This document shows positions 16,991 through 25,638 of a stretch of 64,000 nt of DNA, piece after piece. Below the pieces are notes generated by a model. The model worked only from the letters and a program-made list of their open reading frames with translations. It searched no databases and had not been told where the DNA came from. Each line of letters starts with the position of its first letter. The stretch's first letter is position 1. A program made the position numbers and the translations under genes. The DNA is taken from contig CANGGP010000004.1 of the NCBI GenBank assembly GCA_947453445.1, forward strand, positions 1 to 64,000, written 5' to 3'. Origin of the DNA: Sphingobacteriaceae bacterium (GTDB lineage Bacteria; Bacteroidota; Bacteroidia; B-17B0; Aurantibacillaceae).

Positions 16991-17677
16991 TTACTTCTCG
17001 GTTTGCTTTTTTTCCTTCTCCTTCTCCTCTTCTTTCACCCTTAACCTTGCTTCACATTCATTGTTATATTTCACCAATAAATCTCTAAACGTTTGGTTTC
17101 TAATATTGGCGGTCAAATCCATATCGTTTAGGCCATTTAATAATTTAATCATGATTGGAAAACATTCGTAGGCCTTGCAATTAAATAGTTCTTTTTTGTT
17201 GGCGACATGTATCACACTGTCGGGTTCACTTACATGCCTAAAGTATGTTTTGCCTTCTAAGGTCCAAAATCCGGTTTTTTCGCGGTGTTTCCCGAAAGAA
17301 ATATAACTCGGCCCATAAAATGCATCATTGGAATAAAAATAATTTCTGACAGTCACATTCAAGTTTTTTAATTCACACAAAACAGTCACCTCGCCATCGC
17401 GGTAAACACCAAGAAACTTTTTTCTCTTGCGCTTCCCAATGGCATGACTTTCAAAAATGGCATTGTAATACTTTGAATAAAAACGGTCGATTTGATCCAC
17501 TTTAAAAACCTTGTCTACCGGACCTTGCCGTGCTTTGATATAAGTTGGTCTTATTTTTTTAATATCGACATTAATCACCTCACCGTTCAGGAGTTTAATA
17601 AATTCCTTTTTGGCATCTTCTTGTGAAAAACACTTTGCAAAAATCAGAAAACAAAAAACGAGAATTTTAATTTTCAT
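16991..17677 (-). CDS. Hypothetical secreted protein, paralogous to the next gene upstream
   Basis: A 228-residue protein with a signal peptide (MKIKILVFCFLIFAKCFSQ). Residues about 27-75 (KLLNGEVINVDIKKIRPTYI...VDQIDRFYSKYYNAIF) line up with the N-terminal part of the protein at 17693-18244 (LLNGNVIEVNITEAMPFEI...DSLAGFYYEGNEYLAL). The C-terminal halves also share a pattern of a short Leu-rich helix ending in NECE / ERDC. The tail is KEEEKEKEKKQTEK, strongly charged. No known domain. The pair probably arose by duplication. Confidence 0.65.
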   Translation of the reverse strand: MKIKILVFCFLIFAKCFSQEDAKKEFIKLLNGEVINVDIKKIRPTYIKARQGPVDKVFKVDQIDRFYSKYYNAIFESHAIGKRKRKKFLGVYRDGEVTVLCELKNLNVTVRNYFYSNDAFYGPSYISFGKHREKTGFWTLEGKTYFRHVSEPDSVIHVANKKELFNCKAYECFPIMIKLLNGLNDMDLTANIRNQTFRDLLVKYNNECEARLRVKEEEKEKEKKQTEK

Positions 17678-17692
17678 GCTTTTGCTGTTCGT

Positions 17693-18244
17693 TTATTTAT
17701 TTCTCATCTCCACCCCGCAATCGCGTTCGTATGAATTTAATAAATCCAATAAGGACTCAAAACTTGCATAACGTGATAACATGTCTTTCATGATGCCCAT
17801 GCAATTTAAATTTTCCATTTGCGTTACCCCTTCTTTTGAGTATTCATATGCATTCAAACGACTCTCACCTTGGCGTTTAATAAATTTGTAAATGGTGGTG
17901 GTTTCTTGGTCAGCAGTGCCTTCGGTGGTTTTATCAAACACTTCGCGCCATCCGTACAACTCAAACTCATCCATTGTTTTTAATTTGTATGAAAATTCAA
18001 AATGTCCGGCGCCTTCAGGCTTTAAGGCCAAGTATTCGTTGCCTTCATAATAAAATCCGGCTAAACTATCGGCTCGGTAAACAACGATATTGCCTTTATA
18101 AACGCAGGTAATTTCAAAGGGCATTGCTTCGGTGATGTTGACTTCTATAACATTGCCATTTAACAAGGTTAATTTGGCATTTTTATTTTGAGCCTTCACA
18201 AATGTTAGCCCTATCAAGCAAAAAAATAATAAAACACGTTTCAT
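17693..18244 (-). CDS. Hypothetical secreted protein (first of three)
   Basis: A 183-residue protein with a signal peptide (MKRVLLFFCLIGLTFVKAQ). It resembles the next gene downstream (16991-17677) through the LLNGNVIEVNI segment and a similar C-terminal helix, so the two are likely paralogs. I recognise no domain or catalytic motif. It lies 20 bases downstream of the ABC-F ATPase gene on the same strand and may share its transcript. Localisation outside the cytoplasm is predicted from the signal peptide only. Confidence 0.65.
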   Translation of the reverse strand: MKRVLLFFCLIGLTFVKAQNKNAKLTLLNGNVIEVNITEAMPFEITCVYKGNIVVYRADSLAGFYYEGNEYLALKPEGAGHFEFSYKLKTMDEFELYGWREVFDKTTEGTADQETTTIYKFIKRQGESRLNAYEYSKEGVTQMENLNCMGIMKDMLSRYASFESLLDLLNSYERDCGVEMRNK

Positions 18245-18263
18245 TTGTAATCAAAATTACAAA

Positions 18264-19877
18264 TTAATTGTACATCTTTTTGCGCTGTTCTTGTATCGAT
18301 GCGTTTTCTAAATACTCATCGTAGGTGCATGATTTATCGATGATGCCTTTGGGTGTTAATTCAATAATACGATTGGCCACAGTTTGCATCAATTGATGAT
18401 CATGACTGGTAAACAAAATGGTGCCGGGATAATCTTTTAAAGCATCGTTATAAGCAATAATGCTCTCCAAATCCAAGTGATTGGTGGGCTCATCTAAAAT
18501 CAAAAAGTTAGGGTTTAAAAGCATCATGCGACTGGTCATACAGCGCACTTTCTCGCCTCCACTTAATACCGAACATTTTTTCAAAACCTCTTCCCCGCTA
18601 AACAACATTTTTCCTAAAAAGCCGCGTATGTATGTTTCGTCTTTATCTTTACTAAACTGGCGCAACCAATCAATTAAGTTTAAATCACTTTGAAAAAAGT
18701 GGTGATTATCGTTTGGCAAATACGCTTTGTAAATGGTGGTGCCAAATGTAAAATTACCTTTAAAATCTTTGTCTTCATCGGCTAAAACAGCAAACAAACC
18801 CGAAACAGCCAATTGGTTTTTAGAAATAAAAGCAATTTTATCGCCTTTTTTCACATTGATGTGCACATCTTTAAACACAACACCATTGGCGGTTTCTTTC
18901 GACAAATGCTCAACCAATAACAATTGATCACCGGCTTCACGCTCTTGCTTAAAAATAATACCCGGGTATTTTCGCGTGCTGGCAGGAATTTCATCAATGG
19001 TTAATTTTTCCAATAACTTCTTACGGCTGGTGGCCTGACTACTCTTACTGGCATTGGCACTAAAGCGGCGCACAAACTCCTGTAATTCAGCGCGCTTATC
19101 TTCAATTTTTTTATTGGCATCGCTACGTTGCTTTAATTGCAATTGACTCATGTGATACCAAAAGCTATAATTGCCTGTGTACACACTCATCTTTCCATAA
19201 TCAATATCACAAATATTGGTACAAACGGCATCTAAAAAGTGACGATCGTGACTAATCACGATCACTGTATTTTGAAAATCAGCCAAAAAATTCTCCAACC
19301 ACGAAATTGTTTCAACGTCCAAGTCATTGGTCGGCTCATCCAACAATAAAATATCGGGATTACCGAACAAAGCTTGTGCCAACAAGGTTTTTACCTTTTC
19401 TTTACCCGACAACTCTTTCACCAAGGCGGCATGCTTAGAAGGCTCAATGCCCATATTGGTGAGCATTTCAGCTGCTTCATTTTCGGCATTCCAACCATTC
19501 ATTTCGGCAAACTCGGCTTCCAATTCACTGGCTTTAATACCATCGGCATCGGTAAAATCTTCTTTGGCGTAAATGGCATCTTTTTCTTTGATGATTTGAT
19601 GCAAGCGTTTGTTGCCCATCATCACTGTATCTAAAACAGTATAATCGTTGTATTCAAAATGATTTTGTTTTAAAACACTCATGCGCATACCGGGCAAAAT
19701 ATTCACCCGACCTTTGGTAGGATCAATTTCACCACTCAAAATTTTCATAAAAGTGGTTTTACCGGCCCCATTGGCACCAATAATACCATAACAGTTACCG
19801 GGCGTAAAATTTACGTTTACCTCATCAAATAATATCCGTTTGCCATATTGCAAACTCACATTGCTAGCCGAAATCAT
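18264..19877 (-). CDS. ABC-F family ATPase (YbiT-like) with a degenerate second nucleotide site
   Basis: A 537-residue cytoplasmic protein with two ABC ATPase domains and no membrane segment, as in ribosome-associated ABC-F factors. The first domain has Walker A GANGAGKTT near residue 35, Walker B ILLLDEPTNDLD near residue 180, and a signature reading LSGKEKVK rather than LSGGxxxR. The linker from about 245 to 310 is charged and helical, as expected for the P-site tRNA interaction motif. In the second domain the Walker A position reads AFISKNQLAVSGLF, lacking the GKT/S lysine, while LSGGEKVRCM and LILDEPTNHLDLE are intact. It may act in translation under stress. Subfamily assignment to YbiT is by overall pattern. 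Confidence 0.85.
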   Translation of the reverse strand: MISASNVSLQYGKRILFDEVNVNFTPGNCYGIIGANGAGKTTFMKILSGEIDPTKGRVNILPGMRMSVLKQNHFEYNDYTVLDTVMMGNKRLHQIIKEKDAIYAKEDFTDADGIKASELEAEFAEMNGWNAENEAAEMLTNMGIEPSKHAALVKELSGKEKVKTLLAQALFGNPDILLLDEPTNDLDVETISWLENFLADFQNTVIVISHDRHFLDAVCTNICDIDYGKMSVYTGNYSFWYHMSQLQLKQRSDANKKIEDKRAELQEFVRRFSANASKSSQATSRKKLLEKLTIDEIPASTRKYPGIIFKQEREAGDQLLLVEHLSKETANGVVFKDVHINVKKGDKIAFISKNQLAVSGLFAVLADEDKDFKGNFTFGTTIYKAYLPNDNHHFFQSDLNLIDWLRQFSKDKDETYIRGFLGKMLFSGEEVLKKCSVLSGGEKVRCMTSRMMLLNPNFLILDEPTNHLDLESIIAYNDALKDYPGTILFTSHDHQLMQTVANRIIELTPKGIIDKSCTYDEYLENASIQEQRKKMYN

Positions 19878-19896
19878 GCTTTAAAAAATAAGGTGG

Positions 19897-19904
19897 CAAA
19901 GATA
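19897..19904 (-). promoter_or_regulatory. Candidate -7 element for the ABC-F gene
   Basis: On the minus strand it reads TATCTTTG, an exact TAnnTTTG match, 19 bases upstream of the ATG at 19877. A clear -33 TTTG is not seen. Confidence 0.4.
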
Positions 19905-20089
19905 AGAAATAAAATCCGGTATCATACACCGCATAGGTATATCAAGTAATTCAACGCCAGTGCCTGAAATACAGCATTTATCAAATAAGTTGAAACTTTA
20001 AAAGCGAAACGCCCTTCGCAGGCAAATGCCAATCGATCCCAGCAATTTGAGCTTTAAATCTGATTGCTAATTTTAAAGGATTAATGTAA

Positions 20090-22207
20090 TTACTGCTTAA
20101 TTAATTTCTTCGTGGTTTTACCCGCCGATGTGATAATTTCAGCCAAATAAATGCCATGGTCGAAAGCCGTTAAATTTAGCTCAACACTTTTAATGTTTCC
20201 TTGGTATAATTCTGATTTTAAAACCGCACCCAGCGAGTTGTATAGCTTTATAGATTGAATCGCGGAGCTTGATTGTATCATAAATTCGCCCGAACCGGGA
20301 TTCGGGTAGACAGAAACATCCAATGCGTTTTTTGTATTACTCTTGATGCCCTGAGGATTATTAGGCGCGTTAATAAAACTCCATAATTCAAATCCGTTCA
20401 CTCCATCATTCCCTAAAAAATAAATATTGTTTGGCGTGCCCCAAACATTTTGGAAACCGCAATTAGAATTGGGTGGAAAGTATGGATTTAAACCGGGATA
20501 AACATCCTTTACCAAATGGGTGTTCGCTGCTGTAAAATCGGTTTCATAAAATTCCACGCCATAGTTGGGATCTTGACATAAAAAATTGTACTTGTTATTC
20601 AATTTATACAAGCAAGGATTCCAATTGGTAAGTCCAGTCGGAGGGGCATTTGAACAATTAAAAGCAATTCCGGAGAGTGGATTCACAAGTGGAACCAAGG
20701 AATCAGTATTTAAGTCAAGATATCCGGGTCCATAAAATGACTTTTGAAACGGAAAATATAATTTATTATTTACGATATAATTCGCATCGCTGTAAAATAA
20801 AGTATTGGATGCAATCACAGCAAATGACCTGGTTCTGTTTAAGCTTGTATTGAAGATTAAAACATTGTCAATGCCATTACAAAATACATTGTTCATAAAA
20901 TAAATAAATCGACCTGTACCAATCACTGTATTTAATTGATATTGACAAGTACCAGGAGTAAAAATACCACTGTTACCCCATCTTATTTTTTGGACCATAC
21001 TTCTGGCACTTAAATTTAAATCCACCTTCCTTAAGCAAATTGAATCCAATGCAGTTTTCCTATATGTTAGATAATATAGCTCATTGTTGTAAAGCATCAT
21101 ACTATTGCCAAGTGAAACCTCAGATTGCACTGAAGGAATTGGAACACTAGCAACTGCAGAAATACTCGTGTTACCAATCAATGCACCACTTGTTTTAAAA
21201 ACAGTATGGTTAGTGGTATTTAAAAAGTAAGCATTATTGCCAATCAATACAGGCTTAAATTGAGATCCACTTAATAAAGAATAAGTATTGGCACTGGTGC
21301 CATCCGAAAACCACAACTCATAATTTGTCTGCTGTGTATTCTGAAAATCTTTGGCGTTAAAATAAATGCCATTGGCTGCCGACCAGGCTAACTGAGGCGA
21401 AATGGCGCTTGAAATAGCACCCGGATAAATGTCTTTCAACATGTATATACCATTTGTAGTTCCATCTGTCCGCCACATTTCTGATCCGTTCACCTGGTTG
21501 TCGGCAGTAAAAAAAAGCAAATTATTGTAACGACCGCAAATTGTAGGATTCGATCCTAATGTACCCGGCCATATATCTTTAAGCATAAATGTGCCCGCCA
21601 CTGTGCCATCTGTTCGCCACAATTCCGTACCGGTAACAGTGCTGGTTGCCGTAAAATATAAAATACCGTTAACCGTCTCACTGTAGTATGGATTCCCCAC
21701 ATCAGCTGCAAGCGAATAAGATCCGGAAGAAGTGCCATCACTTCGCTACAATTTATTACCGTAGCCTTCCATAAAAATTAAGTTTAAGAAAACAGTCATT
21801 GTTCTAATGCCATTCAAACCCGCGCTCGTTAATCCTTGAATCGGCACCGAATCGGTTCCTGCTGTTGTACCGTCAGTTCTCCATAAAGGTGCCGCAGTGT
21901 ATGAAGTACCCGCATTCAGATACACTTTGCCATTGTAGGGCAGAAATGAACTTGTGGATAAATTTTTACCATTGCCAAAAGATTTTAAAATTTGGGTTCC
22001 GGCCGTTGATCCATCACTAACATAAATTCCACTTGTAGTCGAACTGTTGGTGGAAGCAGAAAATAAAACATCGTTGTTCGGCATGGCATACAACTGAACC
22101 ACTGTGGTTGAAGCACTTCCCGGACTGAGGTCTTTTAAAATGGATGGTACTTGTGCTTTGATAAAAAATGGAAGTAGTAAAGCGAGAAGACTTAGGTTAT
22201 TTTTCAT
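20090..22207 (-). pseudogene. T9SS-sorted ELWxxDGT-repeat surface protein, interrupted by one amber codon
   Basis: Two open frames, 21746-22207 and the stretch ending at 20090, lie in the same reading frame, separated only by TAG at 21746-21748. Read through, they form one protein of about 705 residues. It has a signal peptide (MKNNLSLLALLLPFFIKAQ), many repeats of the ELWRTDGTxxGTxxLKDI type, and a T9SS C-terminal sorting domain (VYPNPGSGEFMIQ ... LIKQ). The TAG falls where the repeat needs Trp (GNKL-stop-RSDGTSSGS versus ELWRTDGT), so a single G-to-A change from TGG explains it. The flanking codons are otherwise intact. It could be a recent pseudogene, a strain variant or a sequence error. 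An internal restart would lack the signal peptide. Confidence 0.85.
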
Positions 22208-22355
22208 TGAATTGGATTTGTTTATTCAAATATGTAAAATAAACAATTCAAACTAAATAAATAACGGTAAACCGTGACCGAAAAAGCTCATTTTAAAGGT
22301 TTTCAAAAACTACTAACAGTCACAATATTTATATAACAAGCTTAAAAAAAAAATA

Positions 22356-22363
22356 TATATTTG
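22356..22363 (+). promoter_or_regulatory. Candidate -7 element for the SiaB-like gene
   Basis: TATATTTG, an exact TAnnTTTG match, ends four bases before the ATG at 22368. The mRNA would be leaderless or nearly so. Confidence 0.45.
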
Positions 22364-22367
22364 GTTG

Positions 22368-23444
22368 ATGTTGGATGCTAAATTTAACCTGGCGCAGATG
22401 TGCAATAAATTTCCTTTGATTGTCTTTTACCAAGGCAATTATCGCGAAACGCCTTCGCATTCCATCCTGAACATCGTTGAAAAAAACATCAGCGCCAACA
22501 TGAAAAAGCCTGCTGTTCGTTCAATCTTATACCTCATGATTGAAGCGCTTCAAAACATTGAGCGTTATAGCGCCCACACACATTCATCCGATGATTATTC
22601 GCTCGTTTATAGCGACAATAACTTCTTTCACATTTACACACAAAATGTGATTGAAAATGTAAAAATTGAAGGATTAAAAAAACGATTAGACTCCGTTATC
22701 GATAAGAGTAAAGAAGAACTTGACGAAATATATAGCAAAACACTTTCAGGGGACGAACGCACCGAAAAAGGCGCAGGTTTAGGTTTAATCGACTTGGCAC
22801 GCAAAACGCGCAACCGTTTTTTTTATGAATTTAACACCAAAGACGAAACCTATTCTACCTATAGCATTTGCTTTGCAATCCCACTCAACAAAGAAGATTA
22901 CGACAGTCAACCCAATTTTCAGGAGAGCAAAGAGATCATAAAAAAATTAAATCAAAATTTTAAAAACAATTTAAGCACCTTATTCTACGGCGGCGATTTT
23001 TCAAATAATTTCGTGAGGGCTTTACTCGACCTCATTACCAACGTAAAAAAAGAAAACATTATAAACCATAGCACCAAAATCCATCACGTACTCATTGAAC
23101 TCACACAAAACATTCGCCGCCATGCTTACAAAACCGACAACCATGTTAGCGGACAGTTGTGCATTGAATGGCAAAAACAAAATTTAGGCATCAGCACATA
23201 CAACATCATTGAACATGATAAAATTGAAGTGCTCACCAAAAAAATTGATGCCCTAAATGCTTGCGATTTTAAAGGTCTTGAAGACATGAGTAAAAAAAGC
23301 TTAACCGACTTCAGCGAAGAAAGTGGTGTTGGATTAATTGATGTAAGTCTCTTTGCTTTTCCGAACAAAATACAGTACCTTTTAAAAAATAATCTAGACA
23401 TTGGAACAGAACTGTTGTTAAAAATAAATTTGAGCCATGACTAA
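22368..23444 (+). CDS. SiaB-like protein kinase family (DUF6272), two tandem ATPase-fold domains
   Basis: About 358 residues. I use ATG 22368, next to a TTG at 22365. Two copies of the same domain are visible. The first has LMIEALQNIERYS near residue 55 and GAGLGLIDLARKT near residue 140. The second has VLIELTQNIRRHA near residue 244 and ESGVGLIDVSLFAF near residue 322. These are the N-box and G-box of a histidine-kinase-like ATPase as seen in SiaB. SiaB phosphorylates SiaC in the Pseudomonas SiaABCD partner-switching pathway. The next gene is a DUF1987/SiaC protein overlapping by eight bases, and a PP2C phosphatase converges on it. The tandem duplication in one chain is notable, as SiaB is usually a single domain. 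Confidence 0.8.
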   Translation: MLDAKFNLAQMCNKFPLIVFYQGNYRETPSHSILNIVEKNISANMKKPAVRSILYLMIEALQNIERYSAHTHSSDDYSLVYSDNNFFHIYTQNVIENVKIEGLKKRLDSVIDKSKEELDEIYSKTLSGDERTEKGAGLGLIDLARKTRNRFFYEFNTKDETYSTYSICFAIPLNKEDYDSQPNFQESKEIIKKLNQNFKNNLSTLFYGGDFSNNFVRALLDLITNVKKENIINHSTKIHHVLIELTQNIRRHAYKTDNHVSGQLCIEWQKQNLGISTYNIIEHDKIEVLTKKIDALNACDFKGLEDMSKKSLTDFSEESGVGLIDVSLFAFPNKIQYLLKNNLDIGTELLLKINLSHD

Positions 23445-23823
23445 CGAAACATTCACCATCAACGCGCAAGAAGATACACCATTTGTATCGCTCGAAAAAA
23501 AAGAAGGACACAACCAAATCGTGATAAAAGGTCTTTCAATGCCCGAAAATGTATTGGAATTTTATGCCCCTTTAAACGAAAAAATATTCAGTTTCTTTGA
23601 TGGATCATTCGAAAACATTGAACTCGACATTAACTTGGAATACATGAATTCAATGTCGAATAAACAACTGTTGAAGCTTTTAAAAAACATGGCCGAAAAA
23701 GACCATCAACTTAAAGTGATTTGGCGTTATAACCAGCAAGACGACCTCATTAAACACAAAGGCGCAGAAATTCAAAGTATTTTTCCACACTTGAATTTGC
23801 AATTGCAAGAAATAGCCAATTAA
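23437..23823 (+). CDS. SiaC-like regulatory phosphoprotein (DUF1987)
   Basis: A 128-residue protein of the DUF1987/SiaC family: ISMPENVLEF-type segment GLSMPENVLEFYAPL near residue 32, then IELDINLEYMNSMSNKQLLKLL. The family's phospho-acceptor lies in this second block (a Thr in Pseudomonas SiaC); here candidate residues are the serines of MNSMSNK. It is the substrate of SiaB-type kinases and is dephosphorylated by SiaA-type PP2C phosphatases, controlling downstream effectors such as a diguanylate cyclase. Its start overlaps the SiaB-like gene and its stop overlaps the convergent phosphatase gene at a shared TTAA (23820-23823). No effector is in view. Confidence 0.82.
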   Translation: MTNETFTINAQEDTPFVSLEKKEGHNQIVIKGLSMPENVLEFYAPLNEKIFSFFDGSFENIELDINLEYMNSMSNKQLLKLLKNMAEKDHQLKVIWRYNQQDDLIKHKGAEIQSIFPHLNLQLQEIAN

Positions 23824-25577
23824 ATTTTTATCCCCAACACCAACACATCATCCACTTGCTCACGCGGGCCTTTCCAGGCATCTAATTCGGTTTTTAAAAT
23901 TTGCTCCGATGAACTAAAATTCGACTCGGTAGATAAACGCGAAAACAATTGTTCTAAACGCTTTACATTGTATTTTTCAATCACATCGGTGCGCGCCCCA
24001 AATTGATCACAATAGCCATCGCTGATCATGTACAAACAATCGCCCTTCTCAACCTCTATGCGCTGATCACTTAAATCATCCAAACTTAAATCACCGCCAA
24101 TGGTTTTTGGTGTAACAGAATAATAAGCCAACTTGTTTTTGCGAACATGGTATAAGCCATTGGTCATACCCGAAAAAACGAGCTCATTCGAATCAACAGC
24201 TTGACTAATCACGGTAATGTCCATGCCGTATTCTAAATCTTCGGTGCGCGAAAAAGCCGACATCACCGCTTGATTTAAATTCATTAAGATTTTACTCGGC
24301 AATACTTCTCCTTGCACGTTCACAATTTCTTCCAACAAACTATGCCCCAAAATGGTTAACAAGGCTCCCGGCACACCATGACCTGTACAATCGGCCACCA
24401 CCACTATCTTACAATTGTTCTTTTGTGTAAACCAATAAAAATCACCCGACAACAAATCTTTCGGTTGATTGAAAATAAACGACTCGGCAAATAATTTTTT
24501 TAAGACTTTTTTATCCTTAAAAAAATTAGATTGAATCATGGCTGCATATTTTATGCTGCTAATTAATTTGGTATTAATTCTTGTAATGTTTTTGTTTTTT
24601 TCATCCAACACCATCATGTGCTCCTTGCGTTTTCGTAAATAAAACAAAAGCAAAAACACCGACACCAATGCAAACAAAGCAAATAAACACAAATACAAAA
24701 TAATTTTCTTCGAACTTTCAATCTCTTTGGCTTGTAGTGAAATAACTTCTTCCCTGTTTTTTAATTGTTGTTCTGCATTTTTTATCTGCGCCAATAAAAC
24801 AGCATAACTTTCATCGTTGGGATCAATTTTTGCCAATGCCTCACGCGAAATCTGAATTTTATTTTTTAAATCTTCAATACTCATGCTCGAATCGGCATTT
24901 AACTTCACAATTAAATCGTTCACAAACATTCTGCTTTTCGAAATCACAGTGTCGTTTGTGCTTACATTATTCAACGTTTCAGTGCCAACTGCACCAACAA
25001 TCACTTTTTGAATTTGTGTGATGGGCTTGGCCATGTTCAGCACATTTTTTTTGGAAGCATTGTTGATGATAATCGTTTTGTCGAACAACAATTGATTCGA
25101 TAACACCACATCTTCTACCCGCTTCTTATCTCGATTACCCATTGCTACATAGCGCAATTCGCCTTCCTGCTCGATGTATAAATCACCAACCGGATACAAA
25201 TAAACATCTCCCTTTTTCAAAATAAAAGACACAGCCGGGTAATAGGTTTTTAATCCCGCCGAACCATAATGGATGTTCATTGAAATACTTGAATAATCTT
25301 TGCACTCAATTTTTAATTTGTAATCGCCCGGCTTTGATAAAACAAACGAATAAGTTCCCGTTACATCTGTGTAAACAACATGGTCATTTTCCCCATCGTT
25401 TAAATGCAACTTCGCGCCGCTCACCGGTCCTTCAAAACTTACATTTTTGCTGGCATTACGCAGCAGCACCACCTTTTCACTTAAAAAGCCGAAAACATGT
25501 CCTGATACCGTTACACTTTGTGCATTTAAACCAATGCACAACAAACTAAAAATGACTGCTAAAAGATTTTTTTTCAC
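23820..25577 (-). CDS. Membrane-anchored SpoIIE-type PP2C phosphatase (SiaA-like)
   Basis: A 585-residue protein. It has a signal peptide (MKKNLLAVIFSLLCIGLNAQ), a carboxypeptidase-regulatory-like beta domain (VTVSGHVFGFLSEKV to about residue 120), a helical region with coiled-coil character (about 220-285), one transmembrane segment near residues 288-312 (LYLCLFALFALVSVFLLLFYL), then a cytoplasmic PP2C domain. The PP2C motifs are LSGDFYWF, VVADCTGHGVPGALLTILG and EYGMDITVIS, with metal-binding aspartates present. In the Sia pathway the phosphatase dephosphorylates SiaC. Here it converges tail to tail with the SiaB/SiaC-like genes, so it is the plausible sensor-phosphatase. The signal it senses is unknown. 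Confidence 0.82.
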   Translation of the reverse strand: MKKNLLAVIFSLLCIGLNAQSVTVSGHVFGFLSEKVVLLRNASKNVSFEGPVSGAKLHLNDGENDHVVYTDVTGTYSFVLSKPGDYKLKIECKDYSSISMNIHYGSAGLKTYYPAVSFILKKGDVYLYPVGDLYIEQEGELRYVAMGNRDKKRVEDVVLSNQLLFDKTIIINNASKKNVLNMAKPITQIQKVIVGAVGTETLNNVSTNDTVISKSRMFVNDLIVKLNADSSMSIEDLKNKIQISREALAKIDPNDESYAVLLAQIKNAEQQLKNREEVISLQAKEIESSKKIILYLCLFALFALVSVFLLLFYLRKRKEHMMVLDEKNKNITRINTKLISSIKYAAMIQSNFFKDKKVLKKLFAESFIFNQPKDLLSGDFYWFTQKNNCKIVVVADCTGHGVPGALLTILGHSLLEEIVNVQGEVLPSKILMNLNQAVMSAFSRTEDLEYGMDITVISQAVDSNELVFSGMTNGLYHVRKNKLAYYSVTPKTIGGDLSLDDLSDQRIEVEKGDCLYMISDGYCDQFGARTDVIEKYNVKRLEQLFSRLSTESNFSSSEQILKTELDAWKGPREQVDDVLVLGIKI

Positions 25578-25638
25578 AAGCGATGTATTTATACAAATAT
25601 AATGCTTTGTTTCGCTTGGGCAATTCTAATCAAGGTGC

